Source: Sinomonas sp. ASV322 (GTDB taxonomy: Bacteria; Actinomycetota; Actinomycetes; Actinomycetales; Micrococcaceae). Taken from it: a stretch of 64,000 nucleotides of DNA. The DNA lies in assembly GCF_030908245.1 (NCBI RefSeq), contig NZ_JAVFJJ010000009.1:110447-174446 (forward strand), written 5' to 3'. The position numbers and the translations under genes were made by a program. Positions 8,158 through 16,580 of the stretch are shown one piece after another. The first letter of the stretch is position 1; the number at the start of each line of letters is the position of its first letter. Under the pieces are notes generated by a model. It did no database searches, was not told the DNA's origin, and was given only the letters and a program-made list of their open reading frames with translations.

Positions 8158-9788
8158 GCCCTTCGAACGCGGTCTCGCGCCGCGCGCCGCTCGGCCCGGG
8201 CCAGCCCCTGCGCGGGGACCGGATCCACCGGTACGTCACGGCGTTCTGCCCGCGCTGCCACGAGACGAACCCGCCGCTGGCACAGGTGCGGCGCCTCTCC
8301 GGGGCCCTCCTCGTGCGGGACGGGCGGGTCTGGCTGGAACGCGGCTGTCCCGACCACGGTCTCGTGCGCACCCTGTACGACGAGTCGCCCGAGATCCTGC
8401 GCTATCTGGAGAAGTGGCAGGCGCCGACGAAGGCGCACGTCCCAGACGAGGCAGAGAACTACCGCCCGGTCCCGGAGGCGTATGCCTACGGGCTTCCCGC
8501 GATGCAGACCCAGCACACGTGCATCCTCCTCGAAGATGTGATCGAGCACTGCAATCTGCGCTGCCCGACGTGCTTCACGGCGTCCGGCCCGCAGCTGCAG
8601 GGCGTGGCCCCGCTCGCCGAGGTCCTCGCGAACGTCGATGCCCGGCTGGCCCGCGAGAACGGGCGCCTCGACGTGCTCATGCTCTCCGGCGGCGAGCCGA
8701 CGCTCTATCCTCATCTCGCCGAACTCCTCGACGAGCTGGTCGCCCGGCCGATCGTGCGGATCATGGTGAACAGCAATGGGATGCTCATCGCGACCGACGA
8801 CGAGCTGCTGGCCCTGCTGGAGAGGCATCGTGAACGGGTCGAGGTCTACCTCCAGTACGACGGCCCGTCCAAGGAGACCTCCATCCACCATCGCGGGGGC
8901 GACCTGACGCGATTCAAGGACGCCGCGATCTCGCGCCTGTCCGAGGCGGGGGTCTTCACGACCCTGACGATGACGGCGGCCCTGGGCGTGAACGACGGCG
9001 AGATCGGCGCCGTCGTCCTGCGCGCCTTGGAGACCCCGTTCATAGGCGGGGTCGCGCTGCAGCCGGTGTTCGGCTCGGGGCGGGGACACGGCATCGATCC
9101 CGGGGACCGGCTAACCCACACCGGGGTACTGGCGCGCCTGGAGGAGCAGACCGGCGGGGTGGTGGCGTGGCACGACCTCACGGCGCTGCCCTGCTCGCAC
9201 CCGCACTGCGCCTCCGTGGGCTACATGCTCAAGGACGACTCGGGCGTCTGGCGGTCCCTGACCGCCCTGATCGGGCACGACCAGTTGCTCGCCTGGCTCG
9301 AGATCGACCCCGACAGCATCGCCAACCGGATCGCCGACAGCGCCATCCCGCTCAGCCTGCGCTCGCTCATGAAATCGTCGCTTCTCGACCTGCTGAGCGA
9401 GCAGTCCTCGCTCTCGCATCCGAGCACGGCGGACCTCTGGAAGAACATCTGCACCCAGTGCGACCTCGGCATCGGCACGCTGGCCACCCTCGCGGCCGGC
9501 TGGCTCCCCGGCCAGCAGCAGCGCCTCCGCAGGCTCCTGGCCGAGCGCGTCACCCGCATCACCGTCAAGCCGTTCATGGACATCTCGACCATGATCGAGG
9601 AGCGCCTGCGCCAATGCTGCGTCCACGTAGGCACCAAGAGCGACGCCGGCAAGCACCAGTGCGCCCCCTTCTGCGCCGTCCAGGCCTGGCCCGCACTCGC
9701 CAGACAGCGGATCAGCACCGCGACCGGCCTGCCCCTGCCCACCCTGCGTCTTATCCAAGCACCGAGCAGCGCCCGAGAAGCCTCATGA
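8154..9788 (+). CDS. Radical SAM enzyme, COG1964/MJ0619 (tetraether synthase, Tes)-like
   Basis: About 544 residues. An N-terminal knuckle, C32-x2-C35 with C65-x2-H68 (FCPRCHETNP and GCPDHG), precedes the radical SAM cluster motif CNLRCPTCF (C133, C137, C140) and GGEPTLYP. Extra cysteines follow: PCSHPHC near 348-353, CTQC near 434-437, CC near 489 and CAPFC near 504-508, enough for auxiliary clusters. The knuckle, the HTC just before the SAM motif and PCSHPHC resemble archaeal MJ0619/Tes, which couples lipid tails through C-C bonds (recalled, not aligned). The CGLC auxiliary motif of that family is not seen; the equivalent stretch reads YAYGLP. GTG 8154 overlaps the preceding stop and is preceded by GAGAGGA. 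The substrate is unknown; the Lgt-like partner points to a membrane lipid. Confidence 0.8.
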   Translation: MSPSNAVSRRAPLGPGQPLRGDRIHRYVTAFCPRCHETNPPLAQVRRLSGALLVRDGRVWLERGCPDHGLVRTLYDESPEILRYLEKWQAPTKAHVPDEAENYRPVPEAYAYGLPAMQTQHTCILLEDVIEHCNLRCPTCFTASGPQLQGVAPLAEVLANVDARLARENGRLDVLMLSGGEPTLYPHLAELLDELVARPIVRIMVNSNGMLIATDDELLALLERHRERVEVYLQYDGPSKETSIHHRGGDLTRFKDAAISRLSEAGVFTTLTMTAALGVNDGEIGAVVLRALETPFIGGVALQPVFGSGRGHGIDPGDRLTHTGVLARLEEQTGGVVAWHDLTALPCSHPHCASVGYMLKDDSGVWRSLTALIGHDQLLAWLEIDPDSIANRIADSAIPLSLRSLMKSSLLDLLSEQSSLSHPSTADLWKNICTQCDLGIGTLATLAAGWLPGQQQRLRRLLAERVTRITVKPFMDISTMIEERLRQCCVHVGTKSDAGKHQCAPFCAVQAWPALARQRISTATGLPLPTLRLIQAPSSAREAS

Positions 9789-10147
9789 GCGCCGATTCTG
9801 ACGCACGGCGCATCGCCGAGGGCCCGTCGCCGTCGCACCTTGTCGGTCCGCGGAACGGCACCCAGCCCGAGCCCGCGCCGCCGCCGCAGGACTCGCCGCC
9901 CTTCGATCCGCTGCGACTGTGCATCTTCGCCACCATCGCCCTCCTGGGATGGCTGGCAGGCCCGCCCGCGCTCGTGGTGTTCTCTGCCATCGGGTTCGTC
10001 GGCTACGCGAAGGCCCGGCGCGCAGGCCTGACCACCTCGAAGTGCTTCCTCCGCGACACGAGGCTCGTGCTCCTCTACCTCGGCATCCTCACGGCCGCGG
10101 GGCTCTGGGGGACTTACGCGCTCGCGGCTCGCCTCCTCGGCTTCTGA
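9785..10147 (+). CDS. Small membrane protein of unknown function
   Basis: A 120-residue protein with no recognised family. The first 40 residues are polar and proline-rich (PEPAPPPQDSPP). A hydrophobic hairpin spans about 44-75, followed by a short basic loop (AKARRAGLTTSK) and another hydrophobic segment at about 94-114. ATG 9785 overlaps the radical SAM stop as ATGA, making this the last gene of the Lgt-like/radical SAM operon. It may be a membrane-anchoring or substrate-presenting partner (inference). Confidence 0.75.
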   Translation: MSADSDARRIAEGPSPSHLVGPRNGTQPEPAPPPQDSPPFDPLRLCIFATIALLGWLAGPPALVVFSAIGFVGYAKARRAGLTTSKCFLRDTRLVLLYLGILTAAGLWGTYALAARLLGF

Positions 10148-10265
10148 CCGCCTCCAACTCCTCGGCCACGCTGCCTGTCACCTTCGCGGCCGTCGCCTGA
10201 GGTGGGCGGCTCCCGGCCTGGGCGGAACCTCCGACTCGCGAGCACCTCGGCAAGGGCCCGGCGAG

Positions 10266-10297
10266 CCTCCCGTTAGATTGTCGGCCCCTCCCGTTAG
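10266..10297. repeat. Paired 11-bp direct repeats at the exonuclease promoter
   Basis: CCTCCCGTTAG occurs at 10266-10276 and 10287-10297. The 21-bp offset is two helical turns, and the second copy runs into the -10 hexamer. This is the geometry of a repressor or activator site; no regulator gene lies adjacent. Confidence 0.6.
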
Positions 10298-10300
10298 CGT
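10295..10300 (+). promoter_or_regulatory. -10 hexamer, leaderless promoter of the exonuclease gene
   Basis: TAGCGT, exactly 7 nt before ATG 10308. It supports ATG 10308 rather than TTG 10278. Confidence 0.5.
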
Positions 10301-10307
10301 GTGGGAC

Positions 10308-11015
10308 ATGACGTGGAGCAGCAGTGCAAGGGCAGCGTTCGACCTCGAGACGACCGGCCGTAACTCGCGCGCAGCCCGCATCGTGACTGCGAGCATCGTC
10401 GTGCTCGCCGCGGATGGGTCGGTCGAATCCGAGTACGAGTGGCTCGCGGATCCAGGAGTCGAAATCCCCACTGAGGCCGCAGAGGTCCACGGCATCACGA
10501 CCGAGAAGGCGCGCGCCGAGGGACAGCCCGCGGCCGACGTCGTCGCGGAGGTCGCGGCAACGCTCCAGAAGCTGTTCGACGAGGGCATCCCGGTCGTCGC
10601 CTTCAACGCTGCCTACGACTTCACCGTGATGGCGGCGGAGTGTGCGCGCCATGGCCTGCCCCAGCTCACACGATTCCCCGTGCTGGACCCGTATGTCATC
10701 AACAAGCAGGTCGAGCGCTTCCGCAAGGGGAAGCGGACATTGGGCGCACTGTGCGAGCAATATGGCGTCGTACTCCGCGACGCTCACACGTCGGCGGCAG
10801 ACGCGCTCGCGGCGGCCCAGCTGCTCGACGCGATGGCGAGCCGCTTCCCGGAGCTCAACAAGCCCGCCCCCGCCCTGCACCGAAGCCAAGTCGACTGGTC
10901 CCTCGAGCAGGCCGCTGACTTCCAGTCCTATCTGCGGCGCACGAAGCCCGCCGCAGTGGTGGAGGGCGATTGGCCTGTGCTCACCCCCGCCGACGCGAGC
11001 CGCGGCGGATTTTAG
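10308..11015 (+). CDS. 3'-5' exonuclease, DnaQ/epsilon-like (DEDD)
   Basis: A 235-residue DEDD-superfamily exonuclease. The N-terminal FDLETTG carries the first acidic pair, FNAAYDF holds the second motif, and HTSAADALAAA provides the DEDDh histidine and last aspartate. Such stand-alone epsilon-like proteins trim 3' DNA ends or act in repair; a link to the polymerase III core is not shown. The gene stands alone with its own leaderless promoter and is followed by about 300 bases without genes. Confidence 0.85.
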   Translation: MTWSSSARAAFDLETTGRNSRAARIVTASIVVLAADGSVESEYEWLADPGVEIPTEAAEVHGITTEKARAEGQPAADVVAEVAATLQKLFDEGIPVVAFNAAYDFTVMAAECARHGLPQLTRFPVLDPYVINKQVERFRKGKRTLGALCEQYGVVLRDAHTSAADALAAAQLLDAMASRFPELNKPAPALHRSQVDWSLEQAADFQSYLRRTKPAAVVEGDWPVLTPADASRGGF

Positions 11016-11321
11016 GCGCAGATTCTCGGCGCCCGCGCCTCGCTCCACGCACGAGTGAGATACATCTCACAACCTGATTGCGCTGTCGACGCCGGGGAGC
11101 GACCAGTCACGGATTCACAGCAAGCGCCCAGCAACCTTCGACTCACAGCCACACATCAGCTTCAATCGAAGATAATTCGGCAGTTTCCGGCATGTTTCGA
11201 AATATGTTCCCCGAAAAATTGTTTCAAGCCTCCCACCCATAATGGTATGCAGCCCTGACACATTTGCGTCCCGCTCCTTGCGGATGCGTGTGTCCAGCGT
11301 TCTCATCACGAAAGAGGCTCC
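11016..11321. other. Gene-free interval upstream of the ABC transporter
   Basis: 306 bases with no supported gene. The stretch 11160-11245 is noticeably AT-richer than its surroundings and contains promoter-like elements (TTGTTT at 11219, CATAAT at 11239), although their 14-bp spacing is short. GAAAGAGG at about 11310 is a plausible ribosome binding site for the binding protein at 11322. A regulated promoter is likely, but no operator was identified. Confidence 0.5.
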
Positions 11322-12281
11322 ATGAAGCTCAAGGCACCCAAGTGGCTCGCGGCCGCCCCCGTCGCAGCTGTCCTCGCGCTCACGCTCGCCGCGTGCGGCG
11401 GCGCGTCCACCGGCACCCCCTCGGGAACCCCGACCGACGCGCTCAAGGGCTCGGACAAGCAGTCCACCGACAAGTACACGACGGCTTCGGTGACCCCGCT
11501 GGACAAGATCGACACGTCGAAGCTCGGCCTCATCACGCCCGGCACGATCAAGGTCGGAACGCTCTCTGACGCGCCGCCGAACATCTTCATCGACAAGAAC
11601 ACGGGCGAGTTCACCGGCTACGACAACGAGCTGCTCAAGGCCATGGCCGCGAAGCTCGGGCTCAAGGTCGAGTTCGTCTCGACGAAGTTCCAGAGCCTCC
11701 TCGCCCAGGTCAAGACGAAGCAGTTCGACATGGGCTCGTCCTCGATCTCGACGACGGACGCCCGCCGCGAGACCGTCGCGTTCACGAACGGCTACGACTA
11801 CGGCTACATGGCGATCGTGACCAAGGACGGCGCGAAGGTGAAGACTTTCGACGACCTCAAGCAGGGCGTGCGCATCGGCGTCGTGCAGGGCACGGTCCAG
11901 GACGACTTCGTGACCAACACGCTCAAGCTCGACCCGGTCCGCTTCCCGGACTACAACACGGTCTACGCGAACGTGAAGAGCGGCCAGGTCGACGCGTGGG
12001 TTGCCCCGTCGCAGCAGGCCGAGGGTCAGGTCAAGCAGGGCGACGGCACTGTCATCGCCCAGAAGAAGGTCAACACCCAGAACTTCACGGCCTACGCCGT
12101 CGCGAAGGACAACCCCGCACTCCTCGAGGCCCTCAACTCGGCCCTCGACGCCGTGATCGCCGACGGCACGTGGTCCAAGCTCTCCGCTCAGTGGTACCAG
12201 GACCGTCCCACGCTCAAGGAGCAGACCCCCGAAGGCTGGAAGCCGGGCAGCAAGGCCGTCCAGGTCACTGCGGCCAAGTAA
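11322..12281 (+). CDS. Amino-acid ABC transporter substrate-binding lipoprotein
   Basis: A 319-residue extracytoplasmic binding protein of the polar amino-acid uptake type (SBP family 3). The N-terminus is a lipoprotein signal peptide ending in LTLAAC (lipid-modified Cys about residue 26), followed by a Ser/Thr/Gly linker. The mature domain shows the family pattern: IKVGTLSDAPPNIFID, FTGYDNELLKAMAAKLG, and FDMGSSSISTTDARRETVAF. It is the first gene of a binding protein-permease-ATPase operon. The exact amino acid cannot be read from sequence. Confidence 0.9.
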   Translation: MKLKAPKWLAAAPVAAVLALTLAACGGASTGTPSGTPTDALKGSDKQSTDKYTTASVTPLDKIDTSKLGLITPGTIKVGTLSDAPPNIFIDKNTGEFTGYDNELLKAMAAKLGLKVEFVSTKFQSLLAQVKTKQFDMGSSSISTTDARRETVAFTNGYDYGYMAIVTKDGAKVKTFDDLKQGVRIGVVQGTVQDDFVTNTLKLDPVRFPDYNTVYANVKSGQVDAWVAPSQQAEGQVKQGDGTVIAQKKVNTQNFTAYAVAKDNPALLEALNSALDAVIADGTWSKLSAQWYQDRPTLKEQTPEGWKPGSKAVQVTAAK

Positions 12282-12299
12282 CCGGAGAACAGGCGCCAC

Positions 12300-13072
12300 A
12301 TGGATTACCTGAACAAGCTCGGCGAAACCTTCTTCGACTGGAAGGTCATCGGCGAGGTGCTGCCCGCGATGTTCACGATCGGCCTGCCAAACACGCTCGT
12401 GCTCGCGATCTCCTCGGGGATCGTCGGCACGCTGCTCGGCTTGGCCCTGGCCGTCATGGGCATCTCGCGGAATCCTGTGGCCCGATGGATCGCCCGGGGG
12501 TACACGGACGTGTTCCGTGGACTCCCGGCGATCCTCACCATCCTCGCGATCAGCCTCGGGTTTGGGCCGATCCTGCGCCAGTTCACCGGGATCACGAGCC
12601 CATACCCGATGGGCGTCGCGGCGCTTTCACTCATCTCGGCGGCATACATCGGCGAGATCTTCCGCTCGGGCATCCAGAGCGTCGACAAGGGCCAGCTCGA
12701 GGCCTCGCGCGCACTTGGTTTCGGCTACGGACCGTCGATGCGGCTCATCGTCGTCCCGCAGGGCGTCCGCCGCGTTCTTCCGGCGCTCATGAACCAGTTC
12801 ATCGCGCTCATCAAGGACTCGTCCCTCGTCTTCACGATCGGCGTCACGTCCCATGAGCGGGAGCTGTTCCAGATCGGGCAGGATGTCGCCGCCAACACGG
12901 GCAACCTGTCCCCGTACGTCGCGGCCGCGATCTTCTACCTCGCGATGACGATCCCCCTGACGCACGTCGTCAACTACATCGACGCACGTCTCCGCACGGG
13001 CCGGGCCAAAAACAACGCTGAGAAACAGGAACCGGACGAGGCCGCCGCCGTCGTCGGGAAGGGAGCCCGCGC

Positions 13073-13076
<4 letters not shown>
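12300..13076 (+). CDS. Amino-acid ABC transporter permease
   Basis: A 258-residue His/Glu/Gln/Arg-type permease with about five membrane segments. The cytoplasmic EAA loop is visible as [20 protein letters not shown], which contacts the ATPase. [11 protein letters not shown] is typical of the family. It follows the binding protein after 18 bases with a GGAGA ribosome binding site and overlaps the ATPase start by 4 nt. The C-terminal 25 residues are charged and cytoplasmic. Confidence 0.9.
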
Positions 13077-13828
<752 letters not shown>

Positions 13829-13848
13829 AACTCCGGCGACCCAGAACC

Positions 13849-13890
13849 ACGGGCGACGGCGGCACTCACGCGAGTGCCGCCGTCGCCCGT
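13849..13890. terminator. 19-bp stem-loop between convergent genes
   Basis: Perfect 19-bp arms (13849-13867 and 13872-13890) around an ACGC loop, placed between the converging ABC ATPase and Lrp genes. There is no clear T-tract, as is common for high-GC actinobacterial terminators. It probably works for both strands. Confidence 0.75.
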
Positions 13891-13909
13891 TGTCGTTGAA
13901 CCCGAGCGC

Positions 13910-14365
13910 CTAGAGCGGGAGCCCGCCGGAGCCTTTGAGATCCCGCATGACGATGGTCGACGAAAGCTTCGCGAGGCCGGGCAGCGCGGCGAGGCGCTCG
14001 TCATAGAGCCGCTGATAGCCCGGGAGGTCCTCGGCGACGCACTTGAGGAGATAGTCGGGATCGCCGAAGAGCCGATATGCCTCGACGACCTGCGGCTCCG
14101 CGACGACCGCGGCCTCGAAGGCCTGAATCGCCTCGCGTGACGTTTCGCGGAGGGTCGCGAAGACCATCGTCCCGAAGCCGAGGCCCACCTTCGCGGGATC
14201 GACCTCGGCGCGATATCCCCGGATGACCCCCTCGGACTCGAGGTCCTTGAGCCGACGATGGCACGGAGCGAGCGTGAGACCGACCTTCGAGGCCAGGGCG
14301 GTCGCGGTCATCCGGCCGTCCGACTGGAGGATGCGCAAGATACTGCGGTCGAGGTTGTCGATCAT
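13910..14365 (-). CDS. Lrp/AsnC-family transcriptional regulator
   Basis: A 151-residue feast/famine regulator. The N-terminal winged helix is typical (LDRSILRILQSDGRMTATAL, then RRLKDLESEGVIRGY), and the C-terminal RAM domain binds an amino acid. It is divergent from a LysE-family exporter 80 bases away, the classic arrangement in which the regulator senses an amino acid and switches on its exporter. A leaderless promoter and a small palindrome overlap its start region, which suggests autoregulation. Confidence 0.9.
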   Translation of the reverse strand: MIDNLDRSILRILQSDGRMTATALASKVGLTLAPCHRRLKDLESEGVIRGYRAEVDPAKVGLGFGTMVFATLRETSREAIQAFEAAVVAEPQVVEAYRLFGDPDYLLKCVAEDLPGYQRLYDERLAALPGLAKLSSTIVMRDLKGSGGLPL

Positions 14366-14367
14366 GG

Positions 14368-14378
14368 GTAGAATCTAC
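14368..14378. promoter_or_regulatory. Leaderless -10 and palindrome at the lrp start
   Basis: The minus-strand -10 TAGATT (14377-14372) lies 6 nt before ATG 14365. It sits inside the perfect palindrome GTAGA-A-TCTAC (14368-14378), which could be an operator through which the regulator controls itself. Confidence 0.5.
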
Positions 14379-14433
14379 TCCTGAGACACTCCCGCAAGCG
14401 AGAATTGGTGAGCACCTTGTGCGAGAAAATCCC

Positions 14434-14439
14434 TACTCT
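14434..14439 (+). promoter_or_regulatory. -10 hexamer, leaderless promoter of the LysE-family gene
   Basis: TACTCT, 6 nt before ATG 14446. This start gives the usual LysE N-terminus and is preferred to an in-frame codon at 14419. Confidence 0.5.
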
Positions 14440-14445
14440 TGCTTC

Positions 14446-15093
14446 ATGGATCTCACACCGTTCCTGGGCTTCGCGGCCGTCTCCCTCACCCTCGTCCTGA
14501 CGCCGGGCGCCGACTGGGCCTACACGATCGCGGCCGGGATTCGCGGCGGCTCTGCGGCGCCCTCGGTCGCGGGGCTGTGTGCGGGCTATCTCGGTCACAC
14601 CGCGCTCGTCGCGACCGGGCTCGGGGTCCTCCTCGCTGCGCGGCCCGAGCTCGTCGCGTGGCTCGCGGTCGCCGGAGCGGTGTACCTCCTGTGGCTCGGG
14701 ACGACGACGGCGCGCGGCTGGCGCGCGGCGGGCTACCGCACCGACTGCGGGACGGCGGGCATGCGATCAACGAACCCGCTCAGGGACTTCCTCCGAGGAG
14801 CCGGAACGAGCGGCATCAATCCCAAGGGCTTCCTCCTGTTCCTCGCGGTCATGCCGCAGTTCGTCCGGGCGGGCTCAGCCGTGCCCGTCCCGCTGCAGAC
14901 CGCGGCCATGGGCCTCACGCACGTGGCGATCTCCGTCGTCGTCTACGGGCTTGTCGCCGTCGCGGCGCGGCGCCTGCTCAGTGCCACGCCGCGCCGGGCG
15001 CAGTTCGTGACGCTCGCGAGCGGAATCATCATGCTCGGCTTCGGCGGCGTGCTCCTGGCCGAACAGGCGGCGGCGCTCATGGGCCACGCGTAG
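14446..15093 (+). CDS. LysE/RhtB-family amino-acid exporter
   Basis: A 215-residue membrane translocator of the LysE superfamily, with about six hydrophobic segments. Hallmarks are LTPGADWAYTIAAGIRGG near the N-terminus (the usual LTPGP region), GAVYLLWLG in the middle, and GINPKGFLLFLAVMPQFV (the NPK motif). Proteins of this family export amino acids. The divergent Lrp-type gene is its likely regulator. The substrate is not predictable from sequence. Confidence 0.9.
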   Translation: MDLTPFLGFAAVSLTLVLTPGADWAYTIAAGIRGGSAAPSVAGLCAGYLGHTALVATGLGVLLAARPELVAWLAVAGAVYLLWLGTTTARGWRAAGYRTDCGTAGMRSTNPLRDFLRGAGTSGINPKGFLLFLAVMPQFVRAGSAVPVPLQTAAMGLTHVAISVVVYGLVAVAARRLLSATPRRAQFVTLASGIIMLGFGGVLLAEQAAALMGHA

Positions 15094-15172
15094 GGCGAGA
15101 AGTGGCCTCGCGTCGCGATGGGCGGATGCGCGGCTACATCTCGCCGAACGCCTGGCCGAATCGCTCGCCCGG

Positions 15173-16486
15173 CTACTCCCCCGTAGTCGCCGACGCCGCA
15201 GCCTTCGCCGCGGCCGGGAGGGCGTCGACGACGCGGGCCATCGCGGCGTCGTCGTGCGCCGCGGACAGGAACCATGCCTCGAAGACGCTCGGCGGGAGGT
15301 AGACGCCGGAATCGAGCATCGAGTGGAAGAACGGCCCGTAGCGGAACGCCTCCTGCGCCTGCGCGTCGGCGTAGTTGCGCACGCCGCGCTCCGACGTCCC
15401 GAACGCGACCGAGAACAGGTTGCCCGCGCGCTGGATCGAGTGATCGACGCCCTCAGCCGCGAGGGCCTGGGAAAGGGCCGCGGAGAGCTCTGCCGAGCGC
15501 GCGTCGATGTGCGCGTACACCTCGGGGGTCGCGAGCGAGAGCGTCGCAACGCCAGCCGCCATCGCGACGGGGTTACCCGAGAGCGTTCCAGCCTGGTACA
15601 CAGGTCCGAGCGGGGCGAGGAATTCCATCACCTCGGCGCGCCCGCCGAGAGCGGCAACCGGCATGCCGCCGCCGATCACCTTGCCGAAAGTGAAGAGATC
15701 CGGGGCCCAGCCCTCGGCCTGCCCCGTGAGGCCCCAGTACCCCGCGGGCCCCACGCGGAATCCGGTCAGCACCTCGTCGACGATGAGGAGCGCGCCATTC
15801 TGGGCGGTGATCCGCCGGAGGCCCGCATTGAAGCCGTCAGCCGGGGTCACGACGCCCATGTTCGCGGGCGCAGCCTCCGTGATGACGGCCGCGATGCGAG
15901 AGCCGAGCTCGGCGAACGCGGCTTCGACGGCGTCGAGATCGTTGTAGGGGAGCACGAGCGTCTCCGCCGCCGTCGCCGCGGTGACGCCGGCGGAACCTGG
16001 CAGGGCCAGGGTCGCGACGCCGGAGCCGGCCGCCGCGAGAAGCCCGTCGACGTGCCCGTGATAGCAGCCCGCGAACTTCACGACAAGGTCGCGGCCGGTG
16101 TAGCCGCGCGCGAGGCGGATCGCCGTCATGGTCGCCTCGGTGCCCGTCGACACCATGCGGAGGCGCTCGACGGCGGGAACACGCCCGACGACGAGCTCGG
16201 CGAGCGCCGCTTCGTCCGGCGTGGACGCGCCGAAGGAGAGACCGCGGTCGACGGCGGCATGGACGGCGGCGAGCACCTCAGGGACGGCGTGGCCGAGCAG
16301 GGCGGGACCCCACGAACACACGAGATCGACGTACTCCCGACCGTCCGCGTCCGTGACGTGCGGACCCTTCGCGGAGACGATGAAGCGCGGCGTCCCGCCG
16401 ACCGAGCCGAAGGCCCGAACGGGCGAGTTCACGCCTCCGGGCATGAGCGAGCGGGCACGGGCGTAGAGGTCCTCGGACGTGGTCAT
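15173..16486 (-). CDS. hemL: Glutamate-1-semialdehyde 2,1-aminomutase
   Basis: The second step of C5 heme synthesis, converting glutamate-1-semialdehyde to 5-aminolevulinate with PLP; 437 residues, standard length. [11 protein letters not shown] near the N-terminus and [16 protein letters not shown] (PLP lysine) are diagnostic. ATG 16486 was chosen because it gives the family N-terminus ([10 protein letters not shown]) and a GAGAAT hexamer lies 7 nt upstream. It is the last heme gene of the cluster, separated from hemB by an oxidoreductase gene and a palindromic spacer. Confidence 0.95.
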   Translation of the reverse strand: MTTSEDLYARARSLMPGGVNSPVRAFGSVGGTPRFIVSAKGPHVTDADGREYVDLVCSWGPALLGHAVPEVLAAVHAAVDRGLSFGASTPDEAALAELVVGRVPAVERLRMVSTGTEATMTAIRLARGYTGRDLVVKFAGCYHGHVDGLLAAAGSGVATLALPGSAGVTAATAAETLVLPYNDLDAVEAAFAELGSRIAAVITEAAPANMGVVTPADGFNAGLRRITAQNGALLIVDEVLTGFRVGPAGYWGLTGQAEGWAPDLFTFGKVIGGGMPVAALGGRAEVMEFLAPLGPVYQAGTLSGNPVAMAAGVATLSLATPEVYAHIDARSAELSAALSQALAAEGVDHSIQRAGNLFSVAFGTSERGVRNYADAQAQEAFRYGPFFHSMLDSGVYLPPSVFEAWFLSAAHDDAAMARVVDALPAAAKAAASATTGE

Positions 16487-16513
16487 GGCCCCCATTCTCC
16501 CATCCGAAACCAA

Positions 16514-16576
16514 CGGCAATTGTCGGGAAAGGCAGGGTCAACGGCGGTCTCACCCTGCTCAACCCGACAATTGCCG
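16514..16576. repeat. Nested inverted repeat between the LLM gene and hemL
   Basis: Outer arms CGGCAATTGTCGGG (16514-16527) and CCCGACAATTGCCG (16563-16576) are perfect 14-bp complements. Inside them lie 7-bp arms GCAGGGT and ACCCTGC. The element starts 28 bp upstream of hemL. It may end transcripts coming from hemB-LLM, or act as an operator or small repeat element. Confidence 0.7.
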
Positions 16577-16580
16577 ATGC

